Source of the DNA: Pseudomonadota bacterium
GTDB taxonomy: Bacteria > Pseudomonadota > Gammaproteobacteria > Steroidobacterales > Steroidobacteraceae
Assembly (NCBI GenBank): GCA_021816775.1
Contig: JAKAXA010000004.1
Span: 62,001-126,000 of the forward strand
Direction: 5' to 3'
DNA length: 64,000 bases
Numbering within the stretch: the first letter of the stretch is position 1; each line of letters starts with the position of its first letter. Positions 7,990 to 16,869 of this stretch are shown piece after piece. The position numbers and the translations under genes were made by a program. The notes beneath the pieces were generated by a model that worked only from the letters and a program-made list of their open reading frames with translations, made no database searches and had not been told where the DNA came from.

Positions 7990-9358
7990 CTCACTGCGTT
8001 GCTATGACTGACGATTTCGGGACATTCGCGATGATCGCGGTCCCAAGAATGCCGGCATCATGCACCCACCGCACGATTCAATAGCTGAAACACTGGGCAA
8101 AAAAAATGTCGAAGCGCCTTCATCCTGACTGCGCTCCGACGCGCCGATCCGGCGCAATTCGCACGTTGCTCCTGCTCTGCGCGAAATCCGGTCGCGTATC
8201 CATGCATGACCGTTGGGGGGATGAGTTGCTCAGTACCCGATCATTTCCTTGCACGATACATATTGCGCGTGAGGCCATCGCGTGTCTGTGCGCTAACGTA
8301 CAGAGAACGACCACCGTGCAATCGCGGCATTGTTCTCGAACTCCCGACGGACAAGCACGGCTGCCGTACTGCTCGAAGGCCGCCGCTTGAGCGCCATCAG
8401 CCCGGCACCTTCTTTTCAGCGGACCGGCTCGAGTATCCCAATCTCGCGCGCCACCTTCAGAACCACTACGAAAGGTGGTTCGATGTGGTCCAGGAAACGC
8501 TTGCGGAAAATGCGCAATGATTGAGTGATTCTGATTGCCGTTGCCGGCGATAGGACGCCAAGCCAACGGGTCTCTGGTCGCCCGAGCCGGTATGCCGCTG
8601 CAGAACACGCGTGTCGCACAGCCGCACAGATCCGCAAGCGCTGCAGCGTGGCCACCGAATCGCAGACGGCGCCCGCGCCCAGGAGAAATGCTCCAGCCGC
8701 GCCACGCCCGCCCCCGCCAAACCTGCACAGCAAGGCGCCCCAGACGCCGTCGCAACCATCCTGTTCTGCTACCGAGGGGACCGGCATTGCTTATCGTCGG
8801 CCCGTGGGCGCCATGTCCGACAGAGCGAGCCTGACCACCCGCATTTTGACCATCATGCCGGCGAGCGCGGCGCGGCCGACTAATCGCCCCGATGGGTCGC
8901 CCACCCTCGGCGCGCGCCAACATTACAGTGCTCATCCGACGCCATAATTGCAGGATACGATGGGCCAATCACCCTGTCTGGCCGCCAATCTGCGCCCGAC
9001 ATTGCCGTGCACACGTCGAAATCCACGACCCTCTTCATCCGCCGCTCGCCACCGCAGATCCTCGACGTCCACCGGACTTCGCGAATTGTGCACCGGACAC
9101 TTGCCGATCTCGCGATGCCCTCATGCTGGCGGTCGTCGTGCACTCCGCCGTGCCCGGACGGACGGTGCCACCGTCGTCGTTCACCGGCAATTACGGGCCA
9201 GCTCGGTCCGCGCAATTGAGATACCGGAGGACAGGCTCAGGACGCCTTGCCGAAACGAGGGGAGTTCCCAGACGGCGCACGACCGGGATTCGATGCGCGA
9301 ATGCAACCCTCGTGCAGCACGCCGCAGTCGGAGCGACGGCGTACACGTGCACCGCCGG
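7990..9358. other. 1.4-kb gene-poor stretch
   Basis: Several open frames up to 282 codons cross this region on the minus strand, but their products are arginine- and glycine-rich with no domains. The only protein-like fragment is a plus-strand tail (SADRLEYPNLARHL near 8430-8520), possibly the end of a lost gene. The best copy of the 20-bp palindrome lies at 8285-8304. No RNA gene or insertion sequence was recognised. Confidence 0.45.
8285..8304. promoter_or_regulatory. 20-bp palindromic site, copy 2 (best match)
   Basis: TCTGTGCGCTAACGTACAGA is an almost perfect dyad: the arms TCTGT and ACAGA and the inner CG/CG steps mirror each other around the central TA. Related copies are at 5406-5425 and 12581-12600. 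No intact gene lies immediately downstream on either strand, so here it may be a relic of a lost promoter. Confidence 0.45.
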
Positions 9359-10057
9359 CTAGGTCTGTGCGCGCCGAAATATCGCTTGAACTGCCCGGTA
9401 ACAGACGCAGGAGGACGATTCGAGCTTTCTCTCGTTCAATATTCTCAGTCTACCGCGGCTATATTCAATCACGCCGCGGCGCTTGAGCCCGCTCGCGGCC
9501 TGTGTCACTGCCTCGCGCCGCAAGCCCAGCATATGGGACAGAAATTCGTGCGTCAGAAAGAAGTCCGTCCCGCCGACTCGATCTCGCGTCATCAGCAGCC
9601 ATCGCGCAAGTCTTGCATCTGCCTCGTGGAAGCGGTTGCAGGCCGCTGTTTGCGATATCTGCGTCATCAGCGCGAAGGTGTACCGGTACAACGCCTGCTG
9701 CAGTGGCGGATTGCGGTTGAACTCCTCGAGAAAAGTCGCCGAGGCCATCCGCAGCGCCCGGCCGCCGCCTTGTACGATCGCGCGGACACCGGATTTTCCG
9801 ACCCCCAGGATGAACGGCATTCCGGCCATGCCCTCGTTGCCAACCATGCCGACCTCGAGGCTGCGGCGCCTGTCGACCGCAGTGAGCAGCGAGATCAGAC
9901 AATCGACCGGAAAGTAAACGTGGCGGATCGTCCGGCCCGGTTCGTACAGGACCTGCCGAAACTTCAGCGTGACGGGCTCGAGTCGGGCCCGCAGGTGAGT
10001 GCGATTCACCGTGGGAATGCTCGCCAACACCCGATTTGCAACAAACTCCTCGTCCAT
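9359..10057 (-). CDS. Crp/Fnr-family transcriptional regulator
   Basis: A 232-residue regulator with an N-terminal cyclic-nucleotide-binding-like beta-roll (residues about 10-135: FRQVLYEPGRTIRHVYFPVDCLISLL, GMVGNEGMAGMPF) and a C-terminal Crp-type winged helix (about 150-225; LTHEFLSHMLGLRREAVTQA is the helix-turn-helix). The roll lacks the RS cAMP-phosphate motif of CRP and the N-terminal cysteine cluster of FNR, so its signal is unknown. Such proteins are common in soil proteobacteria. The start at 10057 is chosen because GAGG lies 8 bases before it; the open frame extends 276 bases upstream with non-protein-like sequence. It is isolated, with non-coding DNA on both sides. Confidence 0.88.
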   Translation of the reverse strand: MDEEFVANRVLASIPTVNRTHLRARLEPVTLKFRQVLYEPGRTIRHVYFPVDCLISLLTAVDRRRSLEVGMVGNEGMAGMPFILGVGKSGVRAIVQGGGRALRMASATFLEEFNRNPPLQQALYRYTFALMTQISQTAACNRFHEADARLARWLLMTRDRVGGTDFFLTHEFLSHMLGLRREAVTQAASGLKRRGVIEYSRGRLRILNERKLESSSCVCYRAVQAIFRRAQT

Positions 10058-11001
10058 CGTCATTTCCTCGTCACGCTGCGGCATGCGACCGGCCCTGACA
10101 TCGAACCGATCGTCGTTGATCAGATCATCTACACTACACCAGTACCACCTGCGGTATATCGCATTCTGCGTGGCGCACCGCGACCCCGGAAGTCTTCCAC
10201 GCACGTCCGCCGGCGAGCGCGGCGCCCGAACCATGGCGCCAGGCCTGCGCAGGTGCGTCCCGCTGAAGCTCGCCCCATGCCGCCCCCTGCCGCGCGCCAT
10301 GGAATTCGAGGCGAACGCGCATCCGCAACGCACGAGCCGCCGTTACCGAACTCATGGGATCATCGGCTGCGCCTGATGAGTGTCGCCACGCGCATCCGCA
10401 GGTCTCCCACACGTTCCCGGACACCGAGTCGCCGTCACGACACCTGCCAAGAGAAGCCAATTCGACGCCGCGCATAAGCAATGCGCGCCGGCTCGCGCAT
10501 GCCCAGCCGCAGCGATTCGCGCTGCATCAGCTCGCGGGCGGAGCGTGGCGACTGCTCGCGTCGCAATGAAGCCCGCCCACTTCGCAATACATTGCGGATC
10601 TCAGATCGGCACCCGTTTGCGCTGGCGCAAACCTCTCGTCGCATCGACCGCGACGCGATCCGGCCGCACCTCATCGATCACGCCTCCGCTCGCGGGAGCC
10701 GGGTTCGCGACGCGCAGCGCGAAGAGTCCACTGAGCGGGACTCTCGCGAGGACGCGCCGAGCGCTCCCGAGCTCATTTCCTTGCCCCGGTGCGCACATCA
10801 CGCCCTCCAAGCCGGGCGATCGGCTTGCCTGAGGACACTGCCGCCTGATAGAGATCAGCCGGCGTTCTGCCCACTGTTCAAGAAGCGCGCGTGCCATCGC
10901 CTTCGCCAACCTGAGAGACGCGCGGCCCGCATGCGCACATATCAGGCGTCTCCATCCAATCCGGGGCGGCTCTGATTCCCTTCAGTACGGTCAGCTTGCG
11001 G
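10058..11001. other. 944-base stretch without a recognisable gene
   Basis: Frames on both strands encode arginine-rich, domain-free sequence. The best candidate, 10601-10909 on the minus strand (starts MAKAMARALLEQW), has no family features. No repeats or terminators were identified by eye. Confidence 0.45.
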
Positions 11002-11643
11002 CTACGCCGGCCGCGCGCGCTTGCGAGCCGGCTCCTCGCTCGCGCCCACGTCTGCCGACGCTTGCTGATCCCGCGGTGCGGCCTCACGTGCGGATCCCTC
11101 GATGCCCGCCGGCTTCAGAAGCTCTTCCGCATCGCCTCGATAGCGGCGGCCCGCCTCGTAATCACCTTCGCCCCGCATGGATTGCGAACCTTCCTGGTCG
11201 CCGAACGACCGTGAGGAGTCGCCCTTCGCCTTTCGGCCTCTCTTCAGCTGCTCTTGGAATCCGGGAAGCATTTGCTCCAGAAATCCGGTCGCACGCATCA
11301 CCGCCACTCCGATCAGAGCGTCTCTAATGGGATCCAAAATCTCGCGAGCCACGCCTTCTTGACCCCGAACGCCCGACGGAGACGAGCCGGCGGATGCACC
11401 GAGTTCGCCTGAAGAGCCTGCAGACAATGCTCCGCCTCGACGTCTGCTTCGCCTTCCGACCATGGCTGCAAGCAGAGCGCCTGCCCCGAGCGCAGCAGCC
11501 ATCATTGCCCCGGGATGTCTTTCGAAATTCCGCTTCCAATCCGTGACCGATTTCACCTTGGCCTCCAACTCATCAAAGTTCGAGCGCAGAGCGTCACGCT
11601 TAGCTTGAATTTCGGCTTCAATTCGAGCGGTCTTCTCGCTCAT
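11002..11643 (-). CDS. DUF3618 membrane-anchored protein
   Basis: A 213-residue protein. The N-terminal 75 residues are DUF3618: an amphipathic helix (ARIEAEIQAKRDALRSNFDE, with KSVTDWKRNFERHPG) followed by a short membrane helix (AMMAAALGAGALLAAMVG) and a basic stop (RRSRRR). The rest is a charged low-complexity tail. It is the third gene of a minus-strand operon whose order, YqjD-like, YqjE-like, then this, parallels enterobacterial yqjD-yqjE-yqjK; its ATG overlaps the previous stop (ATGA). YqjD-type proteins associate ribosomes with the inner membrane in stationary phase in E. coli, so an envelope or stress role is likely but inferred. Confidence 0.8.
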   Translation of the reverse strand: MSEKTARIEAEIQAKRDALRSNFDELEAKVKSVTDWKRNFERHPGAMMAAALGAGALLAAMVGRRSRRRGGALSAGSSGELGASAGSSPSGVRGQEGVAREILDPIRDALIGVAVMRATGFLEQMLPGFQEQLKRGRKAKGDSSRSFGDQEGSQSMRGEGDYEAGRRYRGDAEELLKPAGIEGSAREAAPRDQQASADVGASEEPARKRARPA

Positions 11644-12002
11644 TCCAGGCCCTCCTCAATGTGCCCGGTCATTCTGCGCGTTGAATTTAGTCTCTTCAGG
11701 CGCCTCGATCCGGCCATAACCATGAGAGCGGCGCAAAGTGCCAGACAGAACGCAACAAGCAACGCAGCAACCCAGGCGGGCAAAACATAGGAGAGGGCAT
11801 ACACCAGCGCAAGGAGCGCAAAGAAGACGGCAAAAATCGCGCTCAAGATCCCGCTGCCGAGCAGCCGCAAGCTCGACTGGCAGGCACTTATGTCTTCGCG
11901 TATCTCCGCCGTCGCCAGTCGAAGTTCCGAACGCACAATGCCTTGGACATTGCTGGCGACATCGCAAAGAATGTCGAGCACGGACCGCTGTGCGTCAGAC
12001 AT
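11640..12002 (-). CDS. YqjE-like / phage holin superfamily III membrane protein
   Basis: A 120-residue inner-membrane protein of the YqjE (DUF1469, 'phage holin family') group: an amphipathic N terminus (VASNVQGIVRSELRLATAEI), two hydrophobic helices (LLGSGILSAIFAVFFALLAL and AWVAALLVAFCLALCAALMV) and a short charged tail. ATG at 12002 is chosen because GAGG lies 8 bases upstream; a longer frame from 12035 would overlap the preceding gene. It is the middle gene of the three-gene minus-strand operon with ATGA coupling downstream. Despite the family name it is a cellular protein; no phage genes are present. Confidence 0.8.
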   Translation of the reverse strand: MSDAQRSVLDILCDVASNVQGIVRSELRLATAEIREDISACQSSLRLLGSGILSAIFAVFFALLALVYALSYVLPAWVAALLVAFCLALCAALMVMAGSRRLKRLNSTRRMTGHIEEGLE

Positions 12003-12019
12003 CAAAATTTCCTCGGACG

Positions 12020-12427
12020 TCAGTCTCGCGACCATATTCGGGCAAGCGCGAACCCGATGATTGCAGCTCCCAGGAGCGCAAGCCCGGGATTGTCTTTCAC
12101 CAAGCGTTTCGCATCCGCCACCATGCTCGCTGCATCATGTTTTCGAATGTACTCCGCCGTGTGGGTCAGCGTATTCGCTGCCGCGTGTGCGGCGCGAGCA
12201 ACCCTCGGACCGCCGGGCGAGGATTCCGCCTTCGCGTGCCCGCTCGTGCCCGCTCTTTCCGAGCCATCCCCGTTTCCATCTGGATGCCCGCCGATCTGAT
12301 CGGCGACTGAGTGCTCCGGATTTGACGCTCTCCTCACTCTTGAGGCAGCATCCATCGCCTTTTCACTGACATCGGGACGCGCATCGCCCGGCGCGCCCGG
12401 CGCGTTTGCAAATGTTTCTGAGTGCAT
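12020..12427 (-). CDS. YqjD/ElaB-like C-terminally membrane-anchored protein
   Basis: A 135-residue protein with a long hydrophilic N-terminal region, a helical segment (AAHAAANTLTHTAEYIRKHD), and a C-terminal single membrane helix preceded by KDNPG (LALLGAAIIGFALARIW), the layout of DUF883 (ElaB/YqjD/YgaM) proteins that tether stationary-phase ribosomes to the membrane in E. coli. The start at 12427 has AGGAG 8 bases upstream. It is first in the operon; a copy of the 20-bp palindrome lies about 155 bases upstream (12581-12600) in the likely promoter region. Confidence 0.75.
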   Translation of the reverse strand: MHSETFANAPGAPGDARPDVSEKAMDAASRVRRASNPEHSVADQIGGHPDGNGDGSERAGTSGHAKAESSPGGPRVARAAHAAANTLTHTAEYIRKHDAASMVADAKRLVKDNPGLALLGAAIIGFALARIWSRD

Positions 12428-13429
12428 GATATCGACTCCTTTAAATGGGCTGCGGCGATGACCGGCTCGTGGTTCGTGGAGCAGCAAAGGCCATCTTGCA
12501 CGGTGACGCGCCCGGCTCTGCCAAAGGTCGCGTACACGGAGTTTGCCGACCACTCCATTATGCTCGCCGCATGTTCGCCGTCTGTGCGCTAGCGGACGCA
12601 GCCGGCTACGCGCTTAGAACTGCACCTCGGCGGCCAGCGACGTCATCGCAGTCAGGGAATGCGAATGAGCGACCGTGCCGCACAGCCGCTTGAAACAGCA
12701 GACGAGCGCACCAGCGAATCATGGGGCAAGAGGTCATGGTCAAGGAGTCTTGGCGCCTCTTCCCCCGAGGCGCGCCTCTGCCGCCTAGGGGGCAGAGCCA
12801 TTCCCGCCGGCTGGGCGCCGCCGGCGCATTGCATCAATCGCGTTCTGCGGGTGCCGAGACGCAGGAACGACCACCACGGGGCGCGCAGCTCTATGGTGCA
12901 ATGCGCGCAGGCGCCTCAGCCGACATCTGCAGCTCGCGGTCCAGGTCGTGGGGCATGATCGGGGCGAGGAGCCAGGTCTGGGTGGCAGCCCGGCCGCTGC
13001 AGGGCATGGAATCGATCAGGGTCTGGGACCGCAGTGGCGCGAAGATTGCCTGCTGAGCACCGCGTCCATTGAAGTCTGTTGAGTCAAAGAGCAGTGTAAA
13101 TCAGGATATGTTGTGCTGCGTTACCTGAACCGCTGACAGAAGAGTCTGCGACCGGAGCACATTCTCTACAGTCACACGTGCAATGAAGAGACTCGGGGCG
13201 ATCTGCTCATCCGGCCGCCAAGGGGCGGGTCCACCGGAGCATGTCGCGGGGCACACGGCACGCACGGATCGACCGCCGGGCCGTCGTGCCCGGCAACCGC
13301 CGCTCCCGCTGGCCGCAAGCACGTCGCGACGCCGGGTCTCACCGCACCCGTTGATCAATAAGCGCAAAGTCCTGCACAGCAGGGCGCCGCGCCGGAGATT
13401 GCAAAGTACTGGGAAATCAGAGGGTTAAA
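12428..13429. other. 1-kb gap between the yqjD-like operon and tRNA-Ala
   Basis: No supported gene. Contains palindrome copy 3 near the yqjD-like promoter. The part nearest the tRNA (about 13040-13150) is visibly more AT-rich than its surroundings. No integrase, att duplication or insertion-sequence end was found. Confidence 0.45.
12581..12600. promoter_or_regulatory. 20-bp palindromic site, copy 3
   Basis: TCTGTGCGCTAGCGGACGCA shares 16 of 20 positions with the copy at 8285-8304, with a more degenerate right arm. It lies about 155 bases upstream of the first gene of the yqjD-like operon, a credible operator position. Confidence 0.35.
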
Positions 13430-13505
<76 letters not shown>

Positions 13506-13519
13506 ACGCAAGGCGGGCG

Positions 13520-13548
13520 ATTCTAGCTATGATACGCGAGGAAGCCAA
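13520..13548 (-). promoter_or_regulatory. sigma70-type promoter of tRNA-Ala
   Basis: On the minus strand a -35 TTGGCT (13543-13548) and a -10 TAGAAT (13520-13525) are separated by 17 bases and end 14 bases before the first base of the mature tRNA, the expected position for a short tRNA leader. Confidence 0.6.
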
Positions 13549-13569
13549 GGCCATTGTAGGAGCCTTCCC

Positions 13570-14031
13570 GTGCTGGCCATCGGCGCTCGCGCACCTGAAT
13601 TCACCCTTCCAGATGCGGACGGTTTATCCGTCTCGCTGAAGAGCCTGCTGGCCCGCGGACCTCTCATCCTCTACTTCTATCCGGCGGACTTCACCGCCGG
13701 CTGCACGCGCGAGGCCTGCCAGATCCGCGACCTGCAGCCGCAGATCCGGGCGGCGGGTCTGCAGGTCGCCGGCGTCAGCCCGCAAAGCCCCGAGAGCCAT
13801 CGTGCCTTCCGTGAAAAGTACCACCTGCCCTTTGTCCTGCTCTCGGACGTCGAGCGGTGCGTGGTGCGCATGTACGGAGTACGCGGCCCATTTGGCCTCG
13901 GCGTTCGCCGGGCCACTTTCCTCATCGATCCCGCCGGTAAGATTCAGGATGTAGCGGCCTCGGATCTGCGCATCGGCGTGCACATTCGTTTCGTGCGCAG
14001 GGCCGCGGCTCCTCGCTCAACCGCGCAATAG
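13570..14031 (+). CDS. peroxiredoxin, BCP/PrxQ type
   Basis: A 153-residue thiol peroxidase of the AhpC/TSA fold. The active-site segment YPADFTAGCTREAC contains the peroxidatic Cys45 and, five residues on, Cys50, the pairing used by alpha-type bacterioferritin comigratory proteins to form an intramolecular disulfide reduced by thioredoxin. TFLIDPAGKI marks the core strand. It starts with GTG, with AGGAG 8 bases upstream. It reduces hydrogen and organic peroxides in the cytoplasm. The neighbour on the opposite strand ends 7 bases away. Confidence 0.92.
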   Translation: MLAIGARAPEFTLPDADGLSVSLKSLLARGPLILYFYPADFTAGCTREACQIRDLQPQIRAAGLQVAGVSPQSPESHRAFREKYHLPFVLLSDVERCVVRMYGVRGPFGLGVRRATFLIDPAGKIQDVAASDLRIGVHIRFVRRAAAPRSTAQ

Positions 14032-14038
14032 CCGCGGC

Positions 14039-14629
14039 TCAGTCGTGCATCTGCAGCACGCGCGCCGGCCCGTAGCGCGGAATGGTGACGATGTACATGT
14101 CCCGGGCGCCCGTCAGCTCGATGTGATGACCGCTGAGCGCATCAATCAGGTCGGCAATGATCTGACGGTTGCACACGACGAGTACGCTCGCGCCAGTGTG
14201 CTGATCGAGAATCTTCCCGGCGATGCCCGTCCCCGTTCGGTTTGACAGGACGATAGGCCGCAGGCCGAGCAGCTGGGCCAGCGGCTCTGCCGTCTGCTGC
14301 GCCCGGCGCGTATCGCTGACGTAGATTGCGCTCAGGCCGTCCGGCCCCGAAGACGTGGCGAAGCGCCGCGCGAGCATCTGCGCCTGCTGTCCGCCGGCGG
14401 CCGACAGCGGCGCATTGTCGATCGAGCCCAGCTCCCCTTGCGCCGACGGCACGACGACCACGATGGTGTTCGTTGCCGAGGCCCAGAGAGCAAGACCAAG
14501 TCCAACGACCGCAAGCCCGGCGAGCAGGCTCAGCCACACCGGCGCCAGGAACGGACGGCGGCGGCGGGTGATGGCGGGCGCGGGCGGGTCGGCAACGTGT
14601 GAAGTCATCGTCTCTATTGTCTTTCTCAC
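14039..14629 (-). CDS. membrane-anchored histidine-phosphatase-like protein without catalytic histidines
   Basis: A 196-residue protein: short basic N terminus, one membrane helix (WLSLLAGLAVVGLGLALWAS) and an extracytoplasmic phosphoglycerate-mutase-like domain. The domain keeps the fold landmarks NAPLSAAGGQQAQMLARRF and IYVSDTRRAQQTAEPLAQLL. The catalytic RHG near the first strand, expected in TIVVVV, reads PSAQGEL, and the second histidine, usually VVGHSN, reads VVCNRQ. Both catalytic histidines are thus replaced, so phosphatase activity is unlikely and a binding or scaffolding role is more plausible. GTG at 14629 has GAGG nearby; ATG at 14608 is an alternative start. Confidence 0.75.
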   Translation of the reverse strand: MRKTIETMTSHVADPPAPAITRRRRPFLAPVWLSLLAGLAVVGLGLALWASATNTIVVVVPSAQGELGSIDNAPLSAAGGQQAQMLARRFATSSGPDGLSAIYVSDTRRAQQTAEPLAQLLGLRPIVLSNRTGTGIAGKILDQHTGASVLVVCNRQIIADLIDALSGHHIELTGARDMYIVTIPRYGPARVLQMHD

Positions 14630-14789
14630 CGGACCTCGATCAAGGGATCGTGAAGTTCATCACACTGCACGTCCAATGTCACCTTTACATTGAGTTTGCA
14701 CTTGCCAGTGCGGGATGCCGGCGTCTGAACCTTCACGTTGAAACCCGGAGCATCCGCCCGGCAGGGACTGACGAGCCCGGAGGGGGCCA

Positions 14790-15860
14790 ATGTCTTCTGG
14801 CGGACACACGACAGTCATAAAACGGGTGCTCGAACGGCGTGTGCACGAGCTGGAGGCCCGCGAGGACACCACTGCCACCGTCGCAGTGATGCTGCGCGTG
14901 TTGCCTCCGCCGCACGCACTGCTCGTCATCCGCGCCGCCGACACGCGCAAGCAGCTCGAGCAGCGCATCCATAAGGAGATGCTGGATGTGGCGCTGTGCG
15001 AGGAACACGAGGCGATCGACAATCTGCGCAAAAAGTTCCGCGCTGTTGTGATGACTGACAGCCTGCCTCTCATCCGCCGGATCCGCACGCAGAAGTTGCC
15101 GCGCGATCCGTTCATCCTCTACATCGCGCCGTTCGACAACCCCGAGGAGATCGAGTCCGGGCTGCTTGCCGGCGCCGACGATCACCTCGCGCGCAACGCC
15201 ACCGAGCCCACGCTCAAAGCACGCCTCGGCACCGCGCGGCGCATCGCAGAACTGGAGGAAGTGCTGCGCATCGCGCTGATTGAGAACCGCGAGCTATCGA
15301 CCACCGATGAGCTGACACGAGTGGCGAGCCGGCGCTTCTTCGGCAAGCACTTCCCGCGCGAGATCGATCGCGCCGCACGCTGCCGGCGGCCGCTGTCTCT
15401 CATTCTCTGCGACATTGATTTCTTCAAGCACGTCAACGACACCCTCGGCCATGCCTGCGGCGATGAGATTCTCAAGCAGTTCGGCGCGCGGCTGCAGGAG
15501 AGTCTGCGCCGCGGCGTCGACTGGGTCGCGCGCCTCGGCGGCGAGGAGTTCGTGGTCATCCTGCCCGAGACGAACTACGACCAGGCGCTTGATGCGGCCC
15601 GCCGCCTGCGGGCGTGCATCGCCGACAGCCCCTTCCAGGTTCCGGGCAAAACGGTGGAAATCACCGCCAGCTTCGGCATGTGCAATCTGCAGCAGGTGCC
15701 CTTCGGGGACCGCAAGACCGCCGATCACATGCTGCGCATCGCGGATGCGGCGCTCTATCGCAGCAAGCACGCCGGACGCAACCGCGTCACTGCCACGCTG
15801 ATGCCGATGAACCCCGTGCGCCGCGACGGAAGCGACATCGACAGCATGCTCAGCCGCTGA
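14790..15860 (+). CDS. diguanylate cyclase with degenerate receiver-like N-terminal domain
   Basis: A 356-residue protein. Residues about 40-155 look like a response-regulator receiver fold but lack the acidic pair at its start (HALLVIRAAD) and the conserved lysine (DDHLARNATEP); Asp90 in VVMTDS may be the phosphoacceptor equivalent. Residues about 170-335 are a GGDEF domain with the active motif GGEEF (250-254) and an I-site RGVD five residues before it, so an active, product-inhibited cyclase is expected. ICDIDFFKHVNDTLGH is the metal/GTP-binding region. It stands between the phosphatase-like gene (divergent) and the ctaG-sco pair, with no histidine kinase beside it. Confidence 0.9.
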   Translation: MSSGGHTTVIKRVLERRVHELEAREDTTATVAVMLRVLPPPHALLVIRAADTRKQLEQRIHKEMLDVALCEEHEAIDNLRKKFRAVVMTDSLPLIRRIRTQKLPRDPFILYIAPFDNPEEIESGLLAGADDHLARNATEPTLKARLGTARRIAELEEVLRIALIENRELSTTDELTRVASRRFFGKHFPREIDRAARCRRPLSLILCDIDFFKHVNDTLGHACGDEILKQFGARLQESLRRGVDWVARLGGEEFVVILPETNYDQALDAARRLRACIADSPFQVPGKTVEITASFGMCNLQQVPFGDRKTADHMLRIADAALYRSKHAGRNRVTATLMPMNPVRRDGSDIDSMLSR

Positions 15861-15987
15861 ACGCGCAGCCGCGCCGCGCACCCCTGCCGCGCTTCAGTCC
15901 GAGCGCCCGCGCCCCGCGCGCGCGGCGGCTCTGGTACGCTACCGGGGCTTCTCTGGGCCGCTGAGTCCGGCCGTCCGAGGGGGTGCC

Positions 15988-16869
15988 GTGAGACTTCTGT
16001 CGTACCTGCTGCCCTGGCAGTTCTCGCCTACGGCCTGCGCGGTCTTCGCGCTCACCGCGGCGCTCTACATCCGCGGCATGGCGGTCCTGCGGCGTGACTC
16101 GATCCACGTCGGATTCTGGCGGCCGTTCGTCTTCTTCCTCGGCCTCGCGGTGAATTACGCCGTGATGCAGACCTACTTCGATTTTCTCGCGCAGCACATG
16201 TTCTGGATCCATCGCCTGCAGCATCTGATCCTGCATCATATCGGCCCGACCCTGCTCGTCCTCTCGGCGCCCGTGCCGGTGCTGCGCGCCGGCATACCCG
16301 GGCCGGCCTGGCGGGTCCTCAGCAACCCGTGGGTGAGCGGTCCGATCGGGCGGCTGTGGCGAGCGCTGCAGCATCCGCTCATCGCCCCGGTGATCTTCGT
16401 CGGGCTCATTTACTTCTGGCTGATCCCCTCCATCCACTTCACCGCGATGCTCGATCAGCGGCGCTACCTGCTGATGAACTGGAGCATGCTCATCGACGGC
16501 ATCCTCTTCTGGTGGCTGATGCTCGCGCCGCGCGAAGCGCAGGGCGCGGCGGCGATGCGCTACGGCCCGAGGTGCATCATTCTCACCGCCGTGGCGCTGC
16601 CGCAGATCGCGCTCGGGGCGTACATTGCGCTCAGCTCCAAACCGCTCTTCAGCATTTACGCGATATGCGGGCGGGCGTGGGCCATCAGCCCGATGCTCGA
16701 CCAGCAGCTCGGCGGGCTGCTCACCTGGATCCCCGCGGCGATGATGTCCGCAGTCGGGGCCATCGTCGTGCTGCATCACGTCCTGGCCGAAGACCGCCGG
16801 GCGCTCACGCGCGAGGCTTGCGCCCAAGCGAGTGCCGCCGCCGGCGCATCGGCCGGAGCGGCGGCATGA
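15988..16869 (+). CDS. ctaG: cytochrome c oxidase assembly protein, CtaG (caa3) family
   Basis: A 293-residue multispanning membrane protein of the CtaG_Caa3 family, with histidines in and near helices (HMFWIHRLQHLILHHIGPTL; later VVLHHVLAEDRR) typical of this copper-delivery group. It starts with GTG in a purine-rich context. Its stop overlaps the ATG of the SCO gene (ATGA), so the two form a copper-insertion pair for a heme-copper oxidase CuA or CuB centre. The oxidase subunits are not in this window. This family is distinct from the Cox11-type protein that shares the name CtaG. Confidence 0.85.
   Translation: MRLLSYLLPWQFSPTACAVFALTAALYIRGMAVLRRDSIHVGFWRPFVFFLGLAVNYAVMQTYFDFLAQHMFWIHRLQHLILHHIGPTLLVLSAPVPVLRAGIPGPAWRVLSNPWVSGPIGRLWRALQHPLIAPVIFVGLIYFWLIPSIHFTAMLDQRRYLLMNWSMLIDGILFWWLMLAPREAQGAAAMRYGPRCIILTAVALPQIALGAYIALSSKPLFSIYAICGRAWAISPMLDQQLGGLLTWIPAAMMSAVGAIVVLHHVLAEDRRALTREACAQASAAAGASAGAAA

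Noticed and set aside
8206-8520. Plus-strand frame ending SADRLEYPNLARHLQNHYER and then WFDVVQETLAENAQ
   Set aside because: The tail looks protein-like and may be the end of a lost gene, but I cannot assign it to a family and the upstream part is not protein-like, so it is not annotated.
8120-8968. 282-codon minus-strand open frame in the gene-poor region
   Set aside because: No domain, signal peptide or ribosome site; composition is that of a shadow, and several other frames overlap it with equal quality.
10058-10333. N-terminal extension of the Crp/Fnr-like regulator to 10333
   Set aside because: The extra 92 residues are arginine- and cysteine-rich with no fold, and the ATG at 10057 has a well-spaced GAGG.
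10601-10909. Minus-strand 102-codon frame starting MAKAMARALLEQW
   Set aside because: Only the first residues look protein-like; no family, ribosome site or conserved context.
11640-12002. A prophage, suggested by the 'phage holin' family name
   Set aside because: The protein is a YqjE-type cellular membrane protein in a yqjD-like operon; no endolysin, structural or replication phage genes are nearby.
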